Positions 13,201 to 24,770 of a stretch of 64,000 nt of DNA are shown piece after piece. The translations under genes were made by a program, and so were the position numbers. Source of the stretch: Scortum barcoo (lineage: Eukaryota; Chordata; Actinopteri; Centrarchiformes; Terapontidae); NCBI GenBank assembly GCA_023238725.1, contig CM041551.1, positions 7,925,759-7,989,758 of the forward strand, in the 5' to 3' direction. A model generated the notes under the pieces. It was not told where the DNA came from and searched no databases. It saw nothing but the letters and a program-made list of their open reading frames with translations. Numbering within the stretch: position 1 is the stretch's first letter; each line of letters begins with the position of its first letter.

Positions 13201-15187
13201 GTGAGGAGTTCCCACACATCTCACAGTGTGTGGATGAACGTACACTCGTCCAGCTAGCAGTCTGAATTTTCTTGTCTGGTTGACATATTGTTGAAGTTAC
13301 CCTGGGTATATATGTGCTTCAGATTCTTATCAGAAAGACGACCACACTCTGTAAATCCTGATGATTCACTTGTAATTCAGAGAAGTCTGTGACAATTTGG
13401 TTATGATGCAACATATTTTTGTATGATAATAATAATTACCAGTGCAATTTAAATGCAATGTTTCACAGAAACACATCATCCTATATAACCCTATATTGTT
13501 GTTATTGATATTGTTACTGATGAGAGTGGTGGTGATAAATAAAAATATATTTATTTATTTATTGAGATGCTGGAGTGGCTTTGATATCATGGTTGTGTTG
13601 GTTGTAGGTTAGAGGCCTTTTCTGTGTAGGTTGACTCAGGAAGACTGCATAATTTAGCTGATATTTCCATCTTTGTTTGAGAACTATTTCTGTGAATGAT
13701 TTCATTTCTTATTTAATATCTTTTGTATTGTCACAACATTATCCTTTAATTTGTTTTTATCTTACTAACAAGGAAATATATTTTTATTTTAAAAATATTG
13801 ATATATTGCACAAAAATGTAATTTTATGTCTTACAAAAGAGAGAGAAACCAAACCAAAAAAAAGCACAAGAAAGGGAAAAAAGAAGATAACATGTGGACA
13901 GTAATGCCAAAGCTGCATATGTCAGTGGTCACTATTTTTTGTGTTATTTTAAGCTAAAAGGTTAAGCATAAGGTTTGGCTGCGGTACCAGCTGCGTTTAG
14001 GTCAGGAAGGATTCGGACAGGTTTTAATCATAAAAAACAGCTTTTGTGAAAATAAAATCTTGACACATGGCAAGTCTTTGTAAGTCAGAATTGAACCCAT
14101 CCCACACAAAACCAAGTTACGCATATTTTCCGAAACACCATTTCAGTGCTAAGTTACTGCATACTTAGTCGTGCCTTTGCTTGTGTGTGTCCATTCACTG
14201 TTTTGGATGGTTGTACTGATAGGCATGTCTACAGAGGATATACTTCAGGCCTGCACAGTGAGATACAACACAGAACTGAATTCATGTTGACATAGAAAAA
14301 CCGTATCAGGTTGACAAAAACTATTAAGCCACCTGAATTTTCTTTCTTTTTTTTTTAAAGATGAAAAACTGAGTATTGTCTGCTGGTCTCTTACTACAAT
14401 GTACCAACTTTAAATGAGAAGCAGAAGATGTGACTGGCTCCAGCTTGGGGTAATGAACACCCTATACAGTGATAGGACAAACATCCCTGGGTCACCATGT
14501 CATAGCCTCCCTGCCATTAATTACAGCTCAGCCGGTGCGTATAAACTACTAAAGATTATCTAAGGATACAGCAGATTATCTCCGGATGTGAGCTCTTGGG
14601 GAAATATAAATACGCTACCTCTTCTTTCCTTCTTTCCTCTTTTTCATTCAGCCCACTGCTTTGTCTGTGGGACCAGGGGTACCTCACATGGTGTCCATTA
14701 TTGTTAAGTAAGAAAATGATGACTGGTTAAGACCACCAGGGCATTTTTTTATACTGAGAGCAGAATTTAGATTTCCTTTTTTTTATCATTAATTTTTTGC
14801 AGATCGGGAATTTGAATTTTCCATGCTCGCGAACATGAGTGTGCAAACCCTCTGAATCTAATGCTTCTTTGTTTAGAAGAAAAATTTAAATAAAAAAATG
14901 TCTTCATGACAGTAGGTGAAATGCCAAGGGTGTTTCTTGCCTTGGTTCACTGACTTTACCCTCATTGTAAACATTTTTTTTTCAATCGCTAAATTCAAAC
15001 TCAAAGGTTTTGTCTTGGCAAGGTAATGAAACACTGTATCTGCATTTCATTTTTGGTTTCCACTGCAGAAAGCTCAGCGGTGGCTGTCTATGGTTGTCAG
15101 TGAGGGAACATTTCTGCGTGTACTGTATTCATTTAGTTTGCTGAGGTCGGTAACCCTGAGCAATGATCATGTTTCTTTGGCTGAAGT
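13201..15187. other. about 2 kb AT-rich single-copy DNA, no gene seen
   Basis: AT-rich sequence with TATTTATTTATTT near 13548. An acceptor-like tract ends in TTCATTCAG at about 14651 and a donor-like GTAAGAAA lies some 55 bases later. I did not call an exon there because there is no supporting reading-frame evidence. Confidence 0.4.
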
Positions 15188-15395
15188 AGAGAGTACATTT
15201 ACTCTACTTAGGTAATGTTTTGTAGTACTTTTACCTTATTTGAGTGTTTCTGTTTTTGATCTTCTGTGAAAAACAGGGAAATGTGACTTATGCATCGATC
15301 CATGAGTATTTACAATCTACTAACGTCATATATAATATGTCAGTGAACAGTCATTGCTCTGCAGAATGAGTACTTTTACTTAAGAACTGCTTAGG
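15188..15395. repeat. possible degraded teleost dispersed repeat
   Basis: Two places (about 15188-15250 and 15366-15395) carry words such as AGTACTTTTACTTAAG and GTAGTACTTTTACC. These resemble a very common fish repeat rich in GTACTTTTACTTGAGTA. The match is short and diverged, so the call is tentative. Confidence 0.3.
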
Positions 15396-16890
15396 TAATG
15401 TATATTGTTTCAGTTTTCTCTCATATTACCATTAAACAGAAGTGGTTACTACACCAAGGGTTACATAAGGGACTAGGCTACCTGACCCTGATTAAAAAGG
15501 CATATTTTAACCACTTCATCATTGTTTGCCTTTGTAATATTGTGACTGATGTGGATTGTTGATACAATATGGATCTTTTCCACAATACTTAGAGAAATCT
15601 GTGATTAATACATCTTTAAATGTATTCAAATGTGATTATAAAGCTTGATTTCTAAAGAATGGGCCGTTTCTTGATTTAGCCCTCTAAATTTGTTGTTCTG
15701 TGAGTAAACCCCAGTCTTTTTTCTCTGAAGTAAACACAAATACTAATGACAAAACAACAAAGCTAGAGAGAAAATAACCTTCTGGAAGAAGAAAGTACAC
15801 AATTCCTGCTCTTCCATGTGCTTTAGATTGTTATTTATTAAGTCTGGATAGGAGCACATGTCCCACAGTAAGATGTTGAATGCCTCTGTTTGCAAAGGGA
15901 TTTGACCAATTACAAAACAAGTGCTCCAGTGTGCAGAGTTCATATGCAAAAATCCATCAACTCTGCAATTTGCCAGATAAGTTAATTGATTTCCAAATGT
16001 CACTCATTTGTTGTTGATTGTGGACTTCCACTGTTACAGTAAATCCCATTTTGTTTCTTGTCAGTGCAGCTCTGCTCTGAGACCAAAGGCAAAGCGTGGC
16101 ACTTTGAAAGTGCAGAGCTAACAATAAATAATTTAGGCAAGTGAGATTAAATGAACAATTATCAATGCTAATAATTTCCCTCCAAACTTTTTACACACAT
16201 TTCTTGCTGTGCATACATATTCTGCTATTCATGTTTTTTTCTATTATTGCTGAGTTAGAATTACTACACCCATGCTATTGCTAATCCAATTTACATGGAA
16301 AAGTGAATCTCAGCATGAGCTCATCAACTAAACATCCCCTCTAAACAAATGGTGAGACAACTGGCTCTCTGCTTTATCTTGAACAAAAGGCATCTATGGT
16401 TACATCTTCTTGGTTACAGAAACATGACACAGTGTTTTTCCTCCAACACTTTCGACTGATTCCACATTGTGTTCCCTGGGGGGCTCCAGTGTAATTTGGT
16501 AATTTGTCCGCAGCTACCTTTCAGCATTTTTACAACTTTTTGAAGGAATGCTGTTGTACAAAAGGCCAGTGTGGCATCACTGTACAGTACAAAAAGTCTC
16601 AAAAAAGGTTCATCATACCCATGGTGCATCAGTGTGGAGTTACAGTAACACCGAGCAGGTTGGGTTACAAGGATAATGGCAGTCAATTGTCTTTTTGGTT
16701 GCCCTCATGTTCAAGGAATTCCCCCATTCTTTTTGTTGAAGTGTTGGTGTATTGGTGACACCTTTGGATACTGTAACAATACTATATTGAAATGAATGTA
16801 AATTACCTCGAAAATTATGGGAGATTATGAAATTTAGCACCAAATCTAATAATCTCTGAATTCAAATTGAAATAGTTTAACTCTCATTTT
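15396..16890. other. single-copy DNA, no gene seen
   Basis: AT-rich, without microsatellites or recognisable exons. Frames up to about 90 codons exist on both strands, none resembling a known protein. Confidence 0.45.
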
Positions 16891-17969
16891 TATGTTACTT
16901 TTTAGTAGATACAACATCTGTAAAGCCGGAAGGAGGAATAAAATCAGAATGTTGCAACACATCTGGTCTCATCACAGTCCCTCTGCGACAGTATGGGCAC
17001 AAGCAGCTTGGGTGGAGGGGAAGACCACAGAACACGGAGACAAGCTAGTGCTTTGCCCATTACCGACCATGAGACTCCACTCGGCTGATACGTCCTGTCA
17101 CCCTTCTATACAAATCCCCCTGATATCTGCTATGCACACGCTTACACTCAGAGGCAGGCGGCGGCCTGAACTTGCTCTGTCGCTCCACCATACCCGGATT
17201 CCTACAGAGGAGGGAAGGGGCCCCCACGGGGACCCTAATCGCCAAAGCAAAGGGTCATCCATCAAGTCAGGCTCAGTGGGGACATTAGGGGAAAAGGCAG
17301 AGGAGGGATGAACAACATAGGGGAGGGAGAAGTAACAGGGAGAGACAGAAACAGACAGTGGGAGGGGAGGGTGTGTGTAGGGGGGTGGACTGAGAAAGAA
17401 ACAGATTGAAATACAATGAAGAGAGAGAAAGAGGCAGAGCCGGGCCCTCTGTTTGTTTAGGGTCTGTCTCTGTCATTGTGTCGCCGTAGTGATGGGGTTA
17501 CGGGGGTGTCTCTCGGACACTGGGGGCTGCCGTGCTCTGCTGATGGCCCTGCGACTGAGCATATGTCACCAGTCTAGCGCGAACGAGGGCGCTGCCTCTG
17601 CCGGGGCACACGTCATTAGCACCATCTGTGACAGTACCCATGAGGCCCTGGTGTGCGCAAATACGCTGGTTTTGTTTTTTGGGGAAGGGGGTATGTGGGG
17701 GGGGTAGGCGCTAGAAAATGTGGGAAGAAAGGGGCACTACTTTTGTATGAGCGTAGCCTGTTTCTTCCAGGGTCACTGCTGCTCAACTAGACCTCGTACT
17801 GGTGGAGGAGAAGGGGGTAGGGGGCTGTAGCGAACCCGAGATACCAGCATAATGTGTGTGCGAGGGTGTGAAAGTGAGCAGGCCGCGTGGTGAGGGCTGC
17901 ATGTGTGCATTTGCGTGAGTTTGCGAATCAGCACGGTGTCATGCATACGTACCAGCGAGTCCAGGACAC
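16891..17969. other. GC-richer single-copy DNA with purine-rich patch
   Basis: Base composition shifts to higher GC, with a long purine-rich stretch at about 17280-17440 and G-rich runs near 17680-17710. A 139-codon frame at 16892-17311 has no recognisable domains and is judged fortuitous. Confidence 0.4.
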
Positions 17970-18270
17970 CAGTATGGCAATGATTACAGCCCTTCGGGAG
18001 GGAGGGCAAGACAGGCCCGGGGTCCGCTCGCTGCAGTCGTGTTGAGTCCAGATAGAGGAAATGCTGGAATAATAAGAACAGGAAGGGTAAATGGCCTATC
18101 AAACACACCCCTCTCTGACCTCCCCTGAGCCCGGCCGACCAGGATGAAAGATCCAGCCACTTTCTTCTCCTTAATGGTTTCCTCGGTAATCAGCGCAGCG
18201 GAAGTGCTCCAGTCCGGGGTGATTAGCCAGGGCTAGGATTCCTTAATCGCCCCGGCCCTGTTCTCATGCT
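17970..18270. promoter_or_regulatory. candidate conserved non-coding element
   Basis: A repeat-free segment with several TAATC/GATTA-type homeodomain cores close together: GGTAATCAGC near 18186, GGTGATTAGCC near 18219 and CTTAATCGCC near 18242. GC-balanced flanks and the absence of long frames fit an enhancer better than an exon. Confidence 0.3.
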
Positions 18271-21000
18271 TTGAAAAATAAAGGAGGGAGTGGGAAGGAG
18301 GGAAGAGGAAGCAAGGGTGATAACAGGGCCGTGTGTTTAAAGAAAAAGCGAAGGGGGAGAGATGTTTGGATACACGAGGATCGGGGAGGGCCACAAGCTG
18401 AGAAGTCAGGAGGTTTTTTTTTGGGTTCCTGTGGATTTGGCTGGGTAGTTGTTGTGTTTCTTCTTCAAAGACACACATACACACACACACACAAACACAC
18501 AGAAAATAAGATTTAAAGGTGCAAGTTCAGGTTAATCAGGAGAGATCATGTAGGCTTCATGAAGTCCATAAAGTCAAAAGCTAAAGGACTTAATCACTGG
18601 GATAACAGACATTCATAAGGTGACTGCTAATCTGTCTGAAACATGACCTCACAGACAGCTGTGACTCACCACAGAGCCGAACATTAAGATGTTGCAAGCG
18701 ACTGGCATGGATTTACCGTATTTGCCCGGGATGTGTTTTGTTTGTGCTGCTTTTCTTAACGCGTTAACCGATTTTTCAGTAAGACAACACAATTTTAAAA
18801 TCCCTTACAATGTTTGTCTGTGTGAGGATTTGTTTCCCTCACTGTCACTTGTCTGTGGCTTCCAGTGTAAACAATAGTTAAATACTCAGCCAGGCCCTGC
18901 ACACTGTTATTTGCTTTGGAACCTGTAAACATGGCGCGCGCATATATGTCTTTAATGAAAGCAGATGAATGTTTCCCATCAATAGCTCACACAATTTTTC
19001 ACTGCAGGATTACTGTTGATTTGGATTACTGTTGTATAGTCTTACAGCAGCGCTTGCGTTGAATAGGGTGGTGAATTCCTCAGACAGTAAAATGAGAGTC
19101 TGTCTGTGGGCTGATGGTGACTGATGCTGGGGTCACAGCATTTATTCTAACCGCAGAAATGGCAGACTGCATGAGTCATAGTTACAGGCAACACACTCTC
19201 TGTTCCCACAGGTTGGCCCGGGCATTTTCTTCACCGTGTGTACATCACAAACGAATACTCTAGTTAAATGTTGGCAGTATCGTGGAAGAATCTCTGAATT
19301 CCTTTTTAAGGTTATTTTGGAGCTTCCACAGAAGCAACCCAGAAGGCCGCAGAGGAGCACGTAGACCATCTGACACCTTCCCAAGCTGATTTAGTGATCA
19401 GAAATTAAGGGGCTGCAGTGAAACAGTATCATTTTAAGATGCTCTCATGGTTTGATTTCAAGGGCCACATTTCTAATGCAATGATACTCCTATCTGTTTC
19501 CTCTTTGCTAATATTCCCTTGCTGTTTAATGCGCCGTTCAGTTTCCCTGTCAACAATGATAATGTACAGTGGCAACATTCTTCAAGCATACCTAAACACA
19601 CAAACACCCAGGCCTGTTTGACAGTGGAGGGATTTGTTGTCATCCAGGAATTCCCCCACCGAGCACTGATGCTACTTTAGTTCCCACCCAGTCAAACCTG
19701 CTTGTGCCTTCTATTGTGTTCCCTACTATTTTTCAGTGATCGCGTTACAGCAGTTGGTTTCCAAAATGACTTTGGTAATGTGAACACGCTTACAGATAGG
19801 TATCGTATGTGTCCACTTATGTGCATGACAATGGGTGACCCCACCTGGGCTTTTGTCTTAGCTGCAGAGATTTGGCGTCTCACCGTGCACCCTCTCATGT
19901 GCCGCCCTTTAAAATTCCCCCGCCCGCACTTTTACCGCAGCTTTCGGAGGAGATATGCACGCGCGCGCCGGCACACATGCGCACAGCTTTGTTTACAAGC
20001 CACATTTACACAAACCTACAGTGGTGATTATACAGTATTTGAAATGCTCTTAAAGGATTGCTTTCACTCTTGTCTCCACCAGGTTTTAGTCCTGGGGGCT
20101 AAACAGGTGTGCGCCACTAAACACATTACACTCATACCTGCACACACCTCTAGCTCCTGACCTCAACCTACACCCCCACCCCACCCTCATTTCAGCCATT
20201 ACTCGGCGCGTTTAGCTAACAATGCCTGAATTGCTTATATGAACATGTCACAGTCAATCATCCTAATGTCAAGGCTTATATAACAAAATTTTCTAAAAAT
20301 GCCCTGTAGCTGACAGGCGAGCAGGTGACGTGAAAGGTGAATATCACTATTAGGCTGCCCACATTTTTTTGTTTTCCTGAAGAGCTTTAACTTCTCTGGT
20401 GACAAAAAGTATTAGTTTTCACCCTGTGTAAAGGTTTCCCAGCACAGTGTGTCTTTTGAACCTAATGGGCGCTTTGGAGTGTAACCATCTGAGCTGTAAA
20501 AGTCCCACGGTGCTACGACCCCTTTGGACCGCATTAGATAAAAGAGAGATGCATGTAAAGCATGTGGGAGAGCGAGATGAGAGACACGCGGAGGACTGTG
20601 CGAAACAGATGAGACAGAACAAAAGACGGAGAGATAAGGAGGGAGAGCTCGACAGACAGACACACCAGGCGTTTCTGTCTCACCATCCTGTAGTCAGTGA
20701 GCTGTCAGCGATCCTCCCTGCCTGCTCTATGGGTACAGCCCCGCGAGCGATGGCATTTCAAATAGCCTTATAAATCAAGAGTTATGTTATGTCACCCTGC
20801 CACTGCCATTAACACACAGAAGAGAAAACCACCACACTTTTTTTTGTTCTGCAGCACATAGGGTTTATATTACTGTGTGCATCCCCTACTGAACCATTAA
20901 TACTCTGCATCAGGCTCGAAACTGAAATTTGAGAGATTTATCCTCATCGTGGGTCCAGGTCTCAAGAAAACTTACTGGTGCTCTTGTCACCAGGGCGTCC
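18271..21000. other. 2.7 kb mostly single-copy DNA, no gene seen
   Basis: A short CA-rich patch lies at about 18470-18502 and a CG-rich GCGCGCGCCGG word near 19960. Several frames of 60-150 codons have no recognisable domain. No exon pair with good splice sites was found. Confidence 0.4.
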
Positions 21001-21069
21001 ACGAGAAACCGGCCCCTGACCCATTTTGGTTCCCAACTTGTAGGTTAAGAAATGCGCTCCCCTCCCTCA

Positions 21070-21180
21070 GCAATTACTAAAGAGATACCCTTGAGCAAGG
21101 CACTTGACCTCCAATAGCAGCTGTGAAACTGCTCATTGGCTAATAGTGTAAGACTGCAGCGATACTGGGCAGCTCAGCTC
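21070..21180 (+). repeat. SINE/L2-tail fragment (V-SINE-like)
   Basis: CCTTGAGCAAGGCACTTGAC at about 21090-21109 is the hallmark of the conserved 3' domain shared by teleost V-SINEs and L2-clade LINEs. The following bases (ATAGCAGCTGTG and beyond) fit a diverged continuation. The element is truncated; no tRNA-like head is recognisable. Confidence 0.6.
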
Positions 21181-21706
21181 CAAGTCTGAAAAAGGCACCT
21201 TTTTTTTAATAATTTCCATAAAGACACCTGCATGATGAACAGAAATAAAAACAGCCCGACTGCCATGTTAATATAGATCTAGGCTGTTGTAGCAATACAT
21301 TTTTATTCAATAGCTCTCTGTGTGAAACTATATGAAAAAAACAAGCATCTGTATCTGACAAAAGCTTTCGTTTGAAAAGCTTTTGTTTGACTAAGTGACT
21401 TACTCACTGTTCTGTGCCGCGACGCGGCTTCCAAACAACTTACCTTAATGATAGACAGATGGCAAAGGAATTCATTGCTACACCACTGTGCCTTGTGTCA
21501 CCTTCAAAACTTATTTTTTTCATGCCCCGTACGACCCTCTGCACCTGCTGCAAAACAATTTCTCCCCGCAAAGCAAGTCATCCGTACCGTGCGTAAGTCA
21601 CGGTTGCCGGGGTTAAATATAGGACTCATGCATAGAGGGGTAATCAGGAGTTCTCATCGCAGGATCCCCTGAGACTGATCCCCAGCGTGTGACATGGCTG
21701 TCAAAA
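21181..21706. other. single-copy DNA with a small tandem duplication
   Basis: A 15-base unit (AAAGCTTTCGTTTGA) is duplicated in tandem at 21361-21390 with one mismatch. No gene is seen. Confidence 0.45.
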
Positions 21707-21807
21707 CACTGACAGATTGTTTTACCAACACACGCATGCGCATGCACACACAAACACGCAGCTGTACGCACACACGCAAAATCACATTGACAGATTGTTT
21801 TACCAAC
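21707..21807 (+). repeat. direct repeat pair, 78-bp period, around CA-rich DNA
   Basis: A 23-base word containing GACAGATTGTTTTACCAAC occurs at 21707-21729 and 21785-21807 with one mismatch. The interval is CA/CG-rich. It is a two-copy duplication or the remains of a minisatellite. Confidence 0.85.
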
Positions 21808-23963
21808 TCCATAGGCCTGACTGACACCTACTCTCCTGGGTATCCTCGCAGCTCCCTGCTTTACGAGGTAAATACAAGCCAACAATTTGGCACAGCAAGC
21901 TTTGTTATTTAATAAAGAGTTTTTCTTCCGGTGCCACTATGGGTAACTGCTAAATCAAGTCAGGGATAATATTCAGGTGTCGTTCCTTAAAATCGTACTT
22001 GAGTTGTTTTTCTCATGTCTTCAGTGGAAATAAATGCTACTACACACACGTTTGCTGTCATTTCATTACAACATCTTTCTTGCATATGTAAGTTTGCAAC
22101 TTGAGGAACTTCATTCTTAATCAATTTCCCCTCGTATCTCTGAGCTGTTGTGCAGCAGCAGCCAGGTGCCCTGTTGGATTCTGCCATTCCATTAGCCAAA
22201 TTGCGAGCTTTTGAACATTTCAAAAATCGAATAACGCTATTAAACCACATTGACATATGACAGTTAATTCTGTTGCCGTATGTCACTATGGAGAATATAT
22301 TGGTTAAATGCTTCCTGGGACAGATGCTACTTTGAGGCTAATCAGTAGTAATTGATGGTCCAATTGGGTTAGAGTGGCCTTGCTCTGGCCAGTGTCTTTG
22401 GCCTGAAGCTGTCAGGGGGACGGGCACAGGAACGGACAGACTCAGACACACACAGTCATGCTAGCTTTGCCAGCGCTTCATAAACCGTCTCTGGACCGCA
22501 GTGGGAAGAAACAGAACACCTTGTAACCACATGATGGCAATTTGTGGAGACGCTGTCAGACACTGTGACTGCTCTCTAAACGGCTCTGTTATATCAAGTA
22601 AAAAATGTCTAGCTGTCGAAAAGTAGTAGTAGTGGTAATGTTGTGTAATAGCAGTAGTATTAACTAGAATAAGACTGGTAGTGGTTAAAAAAAACAAAAA
22701 AAACAAACCTTTTTCAACTGTCATCTGCAATTAATTGCTTTAGTTTACCAGTAAGGCTCACTAAAATTACCTTAACGCGACCAATCACGGACAATAAAAC
22801 ATTTTTTAAAATTTTGTTAAATAAAGATCTGAAGTGCTGACAGTAACCAAATCAGTGAACTGACTCAGTAACAGTTGCACAGTAAGCAGTTCATTTGTTA
22901 GAGAGAAAGACAAAGACTAGCTTGCATTAAATCTTCCCAGTGTGGCCCTGTGCATAAAACACCAATGTACCTGTTAATTTATCTTATCCTTGATATCCAC
23001 TCATGCTCTCTTCTAATATATTATTTCTGTTTTTTTTTCTGTCCAATAACATCTGCTGCTGCTCCACAGGCCTCAGTCTGCCTAACTGGAGAGTTTTGAT
23101 CAGCGATTGTCTCGGCTTCGCGAGAAAAAAATATTCATTAATGTCCAGTGAAAACAGAAATATTATTGTAAATATTTACCATTTGTAGGCCAATAATTTG
23201 CATCGTTATAAATACCAATGTGAATTTCGATGAGGTTTTCGTAATCCTGGAGTAGAACCTGGTTTTACCTCAGCTGTCCATGATACAAATTAAAAGGTAA
23301 ACCAGTTGAGAAATAATAGCTTTTAAGGCTACGTGAATAGCTTTGATAGTAACTGAGACTGGTCCCCTCCTTTTTCGACGGAGATAAACACTGTGTACTG
23401 TACTCTACAACACACTGATACACGAGTGAACTATGTTTACCAGCAGCACTGGCACAAAGTAACCAGCAAAATGCCTCCAGACCTTTCTAAATGAATAATC
23501 TGTAAATTAGGACATGGAAAAACACCCTAATGATGCCCAGCAAAACATTTGACATCCCAGCCTGTCATGTTTTGGAATGGCCTTCAGACTTCACTTTGTT
23601 GCATTATACATCAACCCTTATCCTACATATTACATTTGCAATCCAGGGGCAAATATTTTCAATTGTGGGTGGGGGCGGGGGGTGGGTGATTTCTATGCTG
23701 CAGCAATTTGATACCGCAGCACTTGAGAGTTATCACTGGAGTGGCCGTAAGCTCCGGAGCAATTCATAATTGTATTCTCTCATCTCATACTGCAGCAGCT
23801 GAAGTTTTTACTTTTTTATTTATTTTCTCTGCAGCACACACATAACACCCACACAAACAAATACACCCACACATAATCACATAGATGTCTCATCCCAGCA
23901 CTTTTTTTGATGATACATTAAATGGTGTAAAGTTGCATCTTGCTTGGTGTGCACATGTATGCA
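21808..23963. other. 2.1 kb single-copy DNA, no gene seen
   Basis: AT-rich to balanced sequence. An acceptor-like TGCTGCTCCACAG ends near 23070 and is followed by single-copy DNA with TTTGCAT-type words, but no open frame is supported. A G-rich run lies near 23665-23685. Confidence 0.4.
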
Positions 23964-23991
23964 TGTGTGTGTGTGTGTTTGTGTGTGTGTT
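23964..23991. repeat. TG microsatellite
   Basis: About 14 TG units, broken by TTT in the middle. Confidence 0.9.
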
Positions 23992-24240
23992 TGAAGCGGG
24001 GTGCCTCCACCTGTGCTGGTTGGGAGTTAATCCGGTTAGGTCCCAGTCTCGTCTCCGCATGGCTGAGCGGTGTGGTTGAAAGCCTCCACTGTGCCCTGCG
24101 GGGGCCTGGGGCGCCTCTCCAGCCCAACGCCTTGGCTTAAGCGTGGCGCGGTAAGGAGATGAGGCCGGCTCGGCCCTCGTTACAGAAATTAGATGGATCA
24201 GGGAGTAAACATAACCAGCTTTTTATATGATCCTCGGCTC
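23992..24240. promoter_or_regulatory. GC-rich single-copy segment, possible regulatory element
   Basis: A GC-rich, repeat-free block between the TG repeat and the purine tract, with GCGGGGGCC and GGCGCGG words. It has no convincing open frame across it and no recognised product. Confidence 0.2.
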
Positions 24241-24770
24241 AGAGCCGACAGAGAGTGGAGAAGATGGAGGGGAGGGATGGGAGGGAGAAAGAGAAGGCGA
24301 GATTCCTCCTCTAATTACTTCATGGGTCACTGCTCCTGCAGGCAGATGTCAAAATCCAACACTTTCTGATGTGAGGAGAGCGCTGGAGAATGGGAGGGAT
24401 AGAGCAGGGAGAGAGAGGAAGCGTAGCGAGAGCATGAGGATAAGGGGAGAGTAATGAGAACAGGAAGAGGGGTGAGATACTGTAGAAAGAAGGAAAAAAG
24501 GAAGAGGAGGTTTAAGAAGAGAATAAAATAGTGAATTGGAGAGAGTGGGTAACAAAAATAAAGCAGGGTGAGAAGGAGGATAAAAGAGGGAGAGAGAATG
24601 GATTAAAGGAGAAAGTGAGGGGGATTTAGAGAAGCAAGGAGGGAAAGGGGGGAGTAGAAAGCAGTGGAGGATACATTGGGGGTGGGGGTATGGGGGTGTA
24701 ACACGTTGTCAGGAAAGTGGGAGAATGCGGTGGTGATGACACAGATTGGTTGTGGAGTGGCGGTGACCTG
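24240..24770. repeat. long purine-rich (GA/GGGA) tract
   Basis: About 500 bp in which the plus strand is overwhelmingly purine, rich in AGAG, GGGAG and GGAA words, broken by a normal segment around 24302-24370. Minus-strand translations are Ser/Leu/Pro-rich shadows. Mirror-symmetric polypurine DNA can form triplex (H-DNA) structures. Confidence 0.8.

Noticed and set aside
14652..14710. Zinc-finger-like peptide HCFVCGTRGTSHGVHYC after a good acceptor
   Set aside because: It superficially recalls a nuclear-receptor first zinc finger, but the cysteine spacing is two residues short. It ends at once in a stop, and no neighbouring exon supports it.
16892..17311. 139-codon plus-strand frame
   Set aside because: No domain or splice boundary and uneven composition; consistent with a chance open frame in GC-richer DNA.
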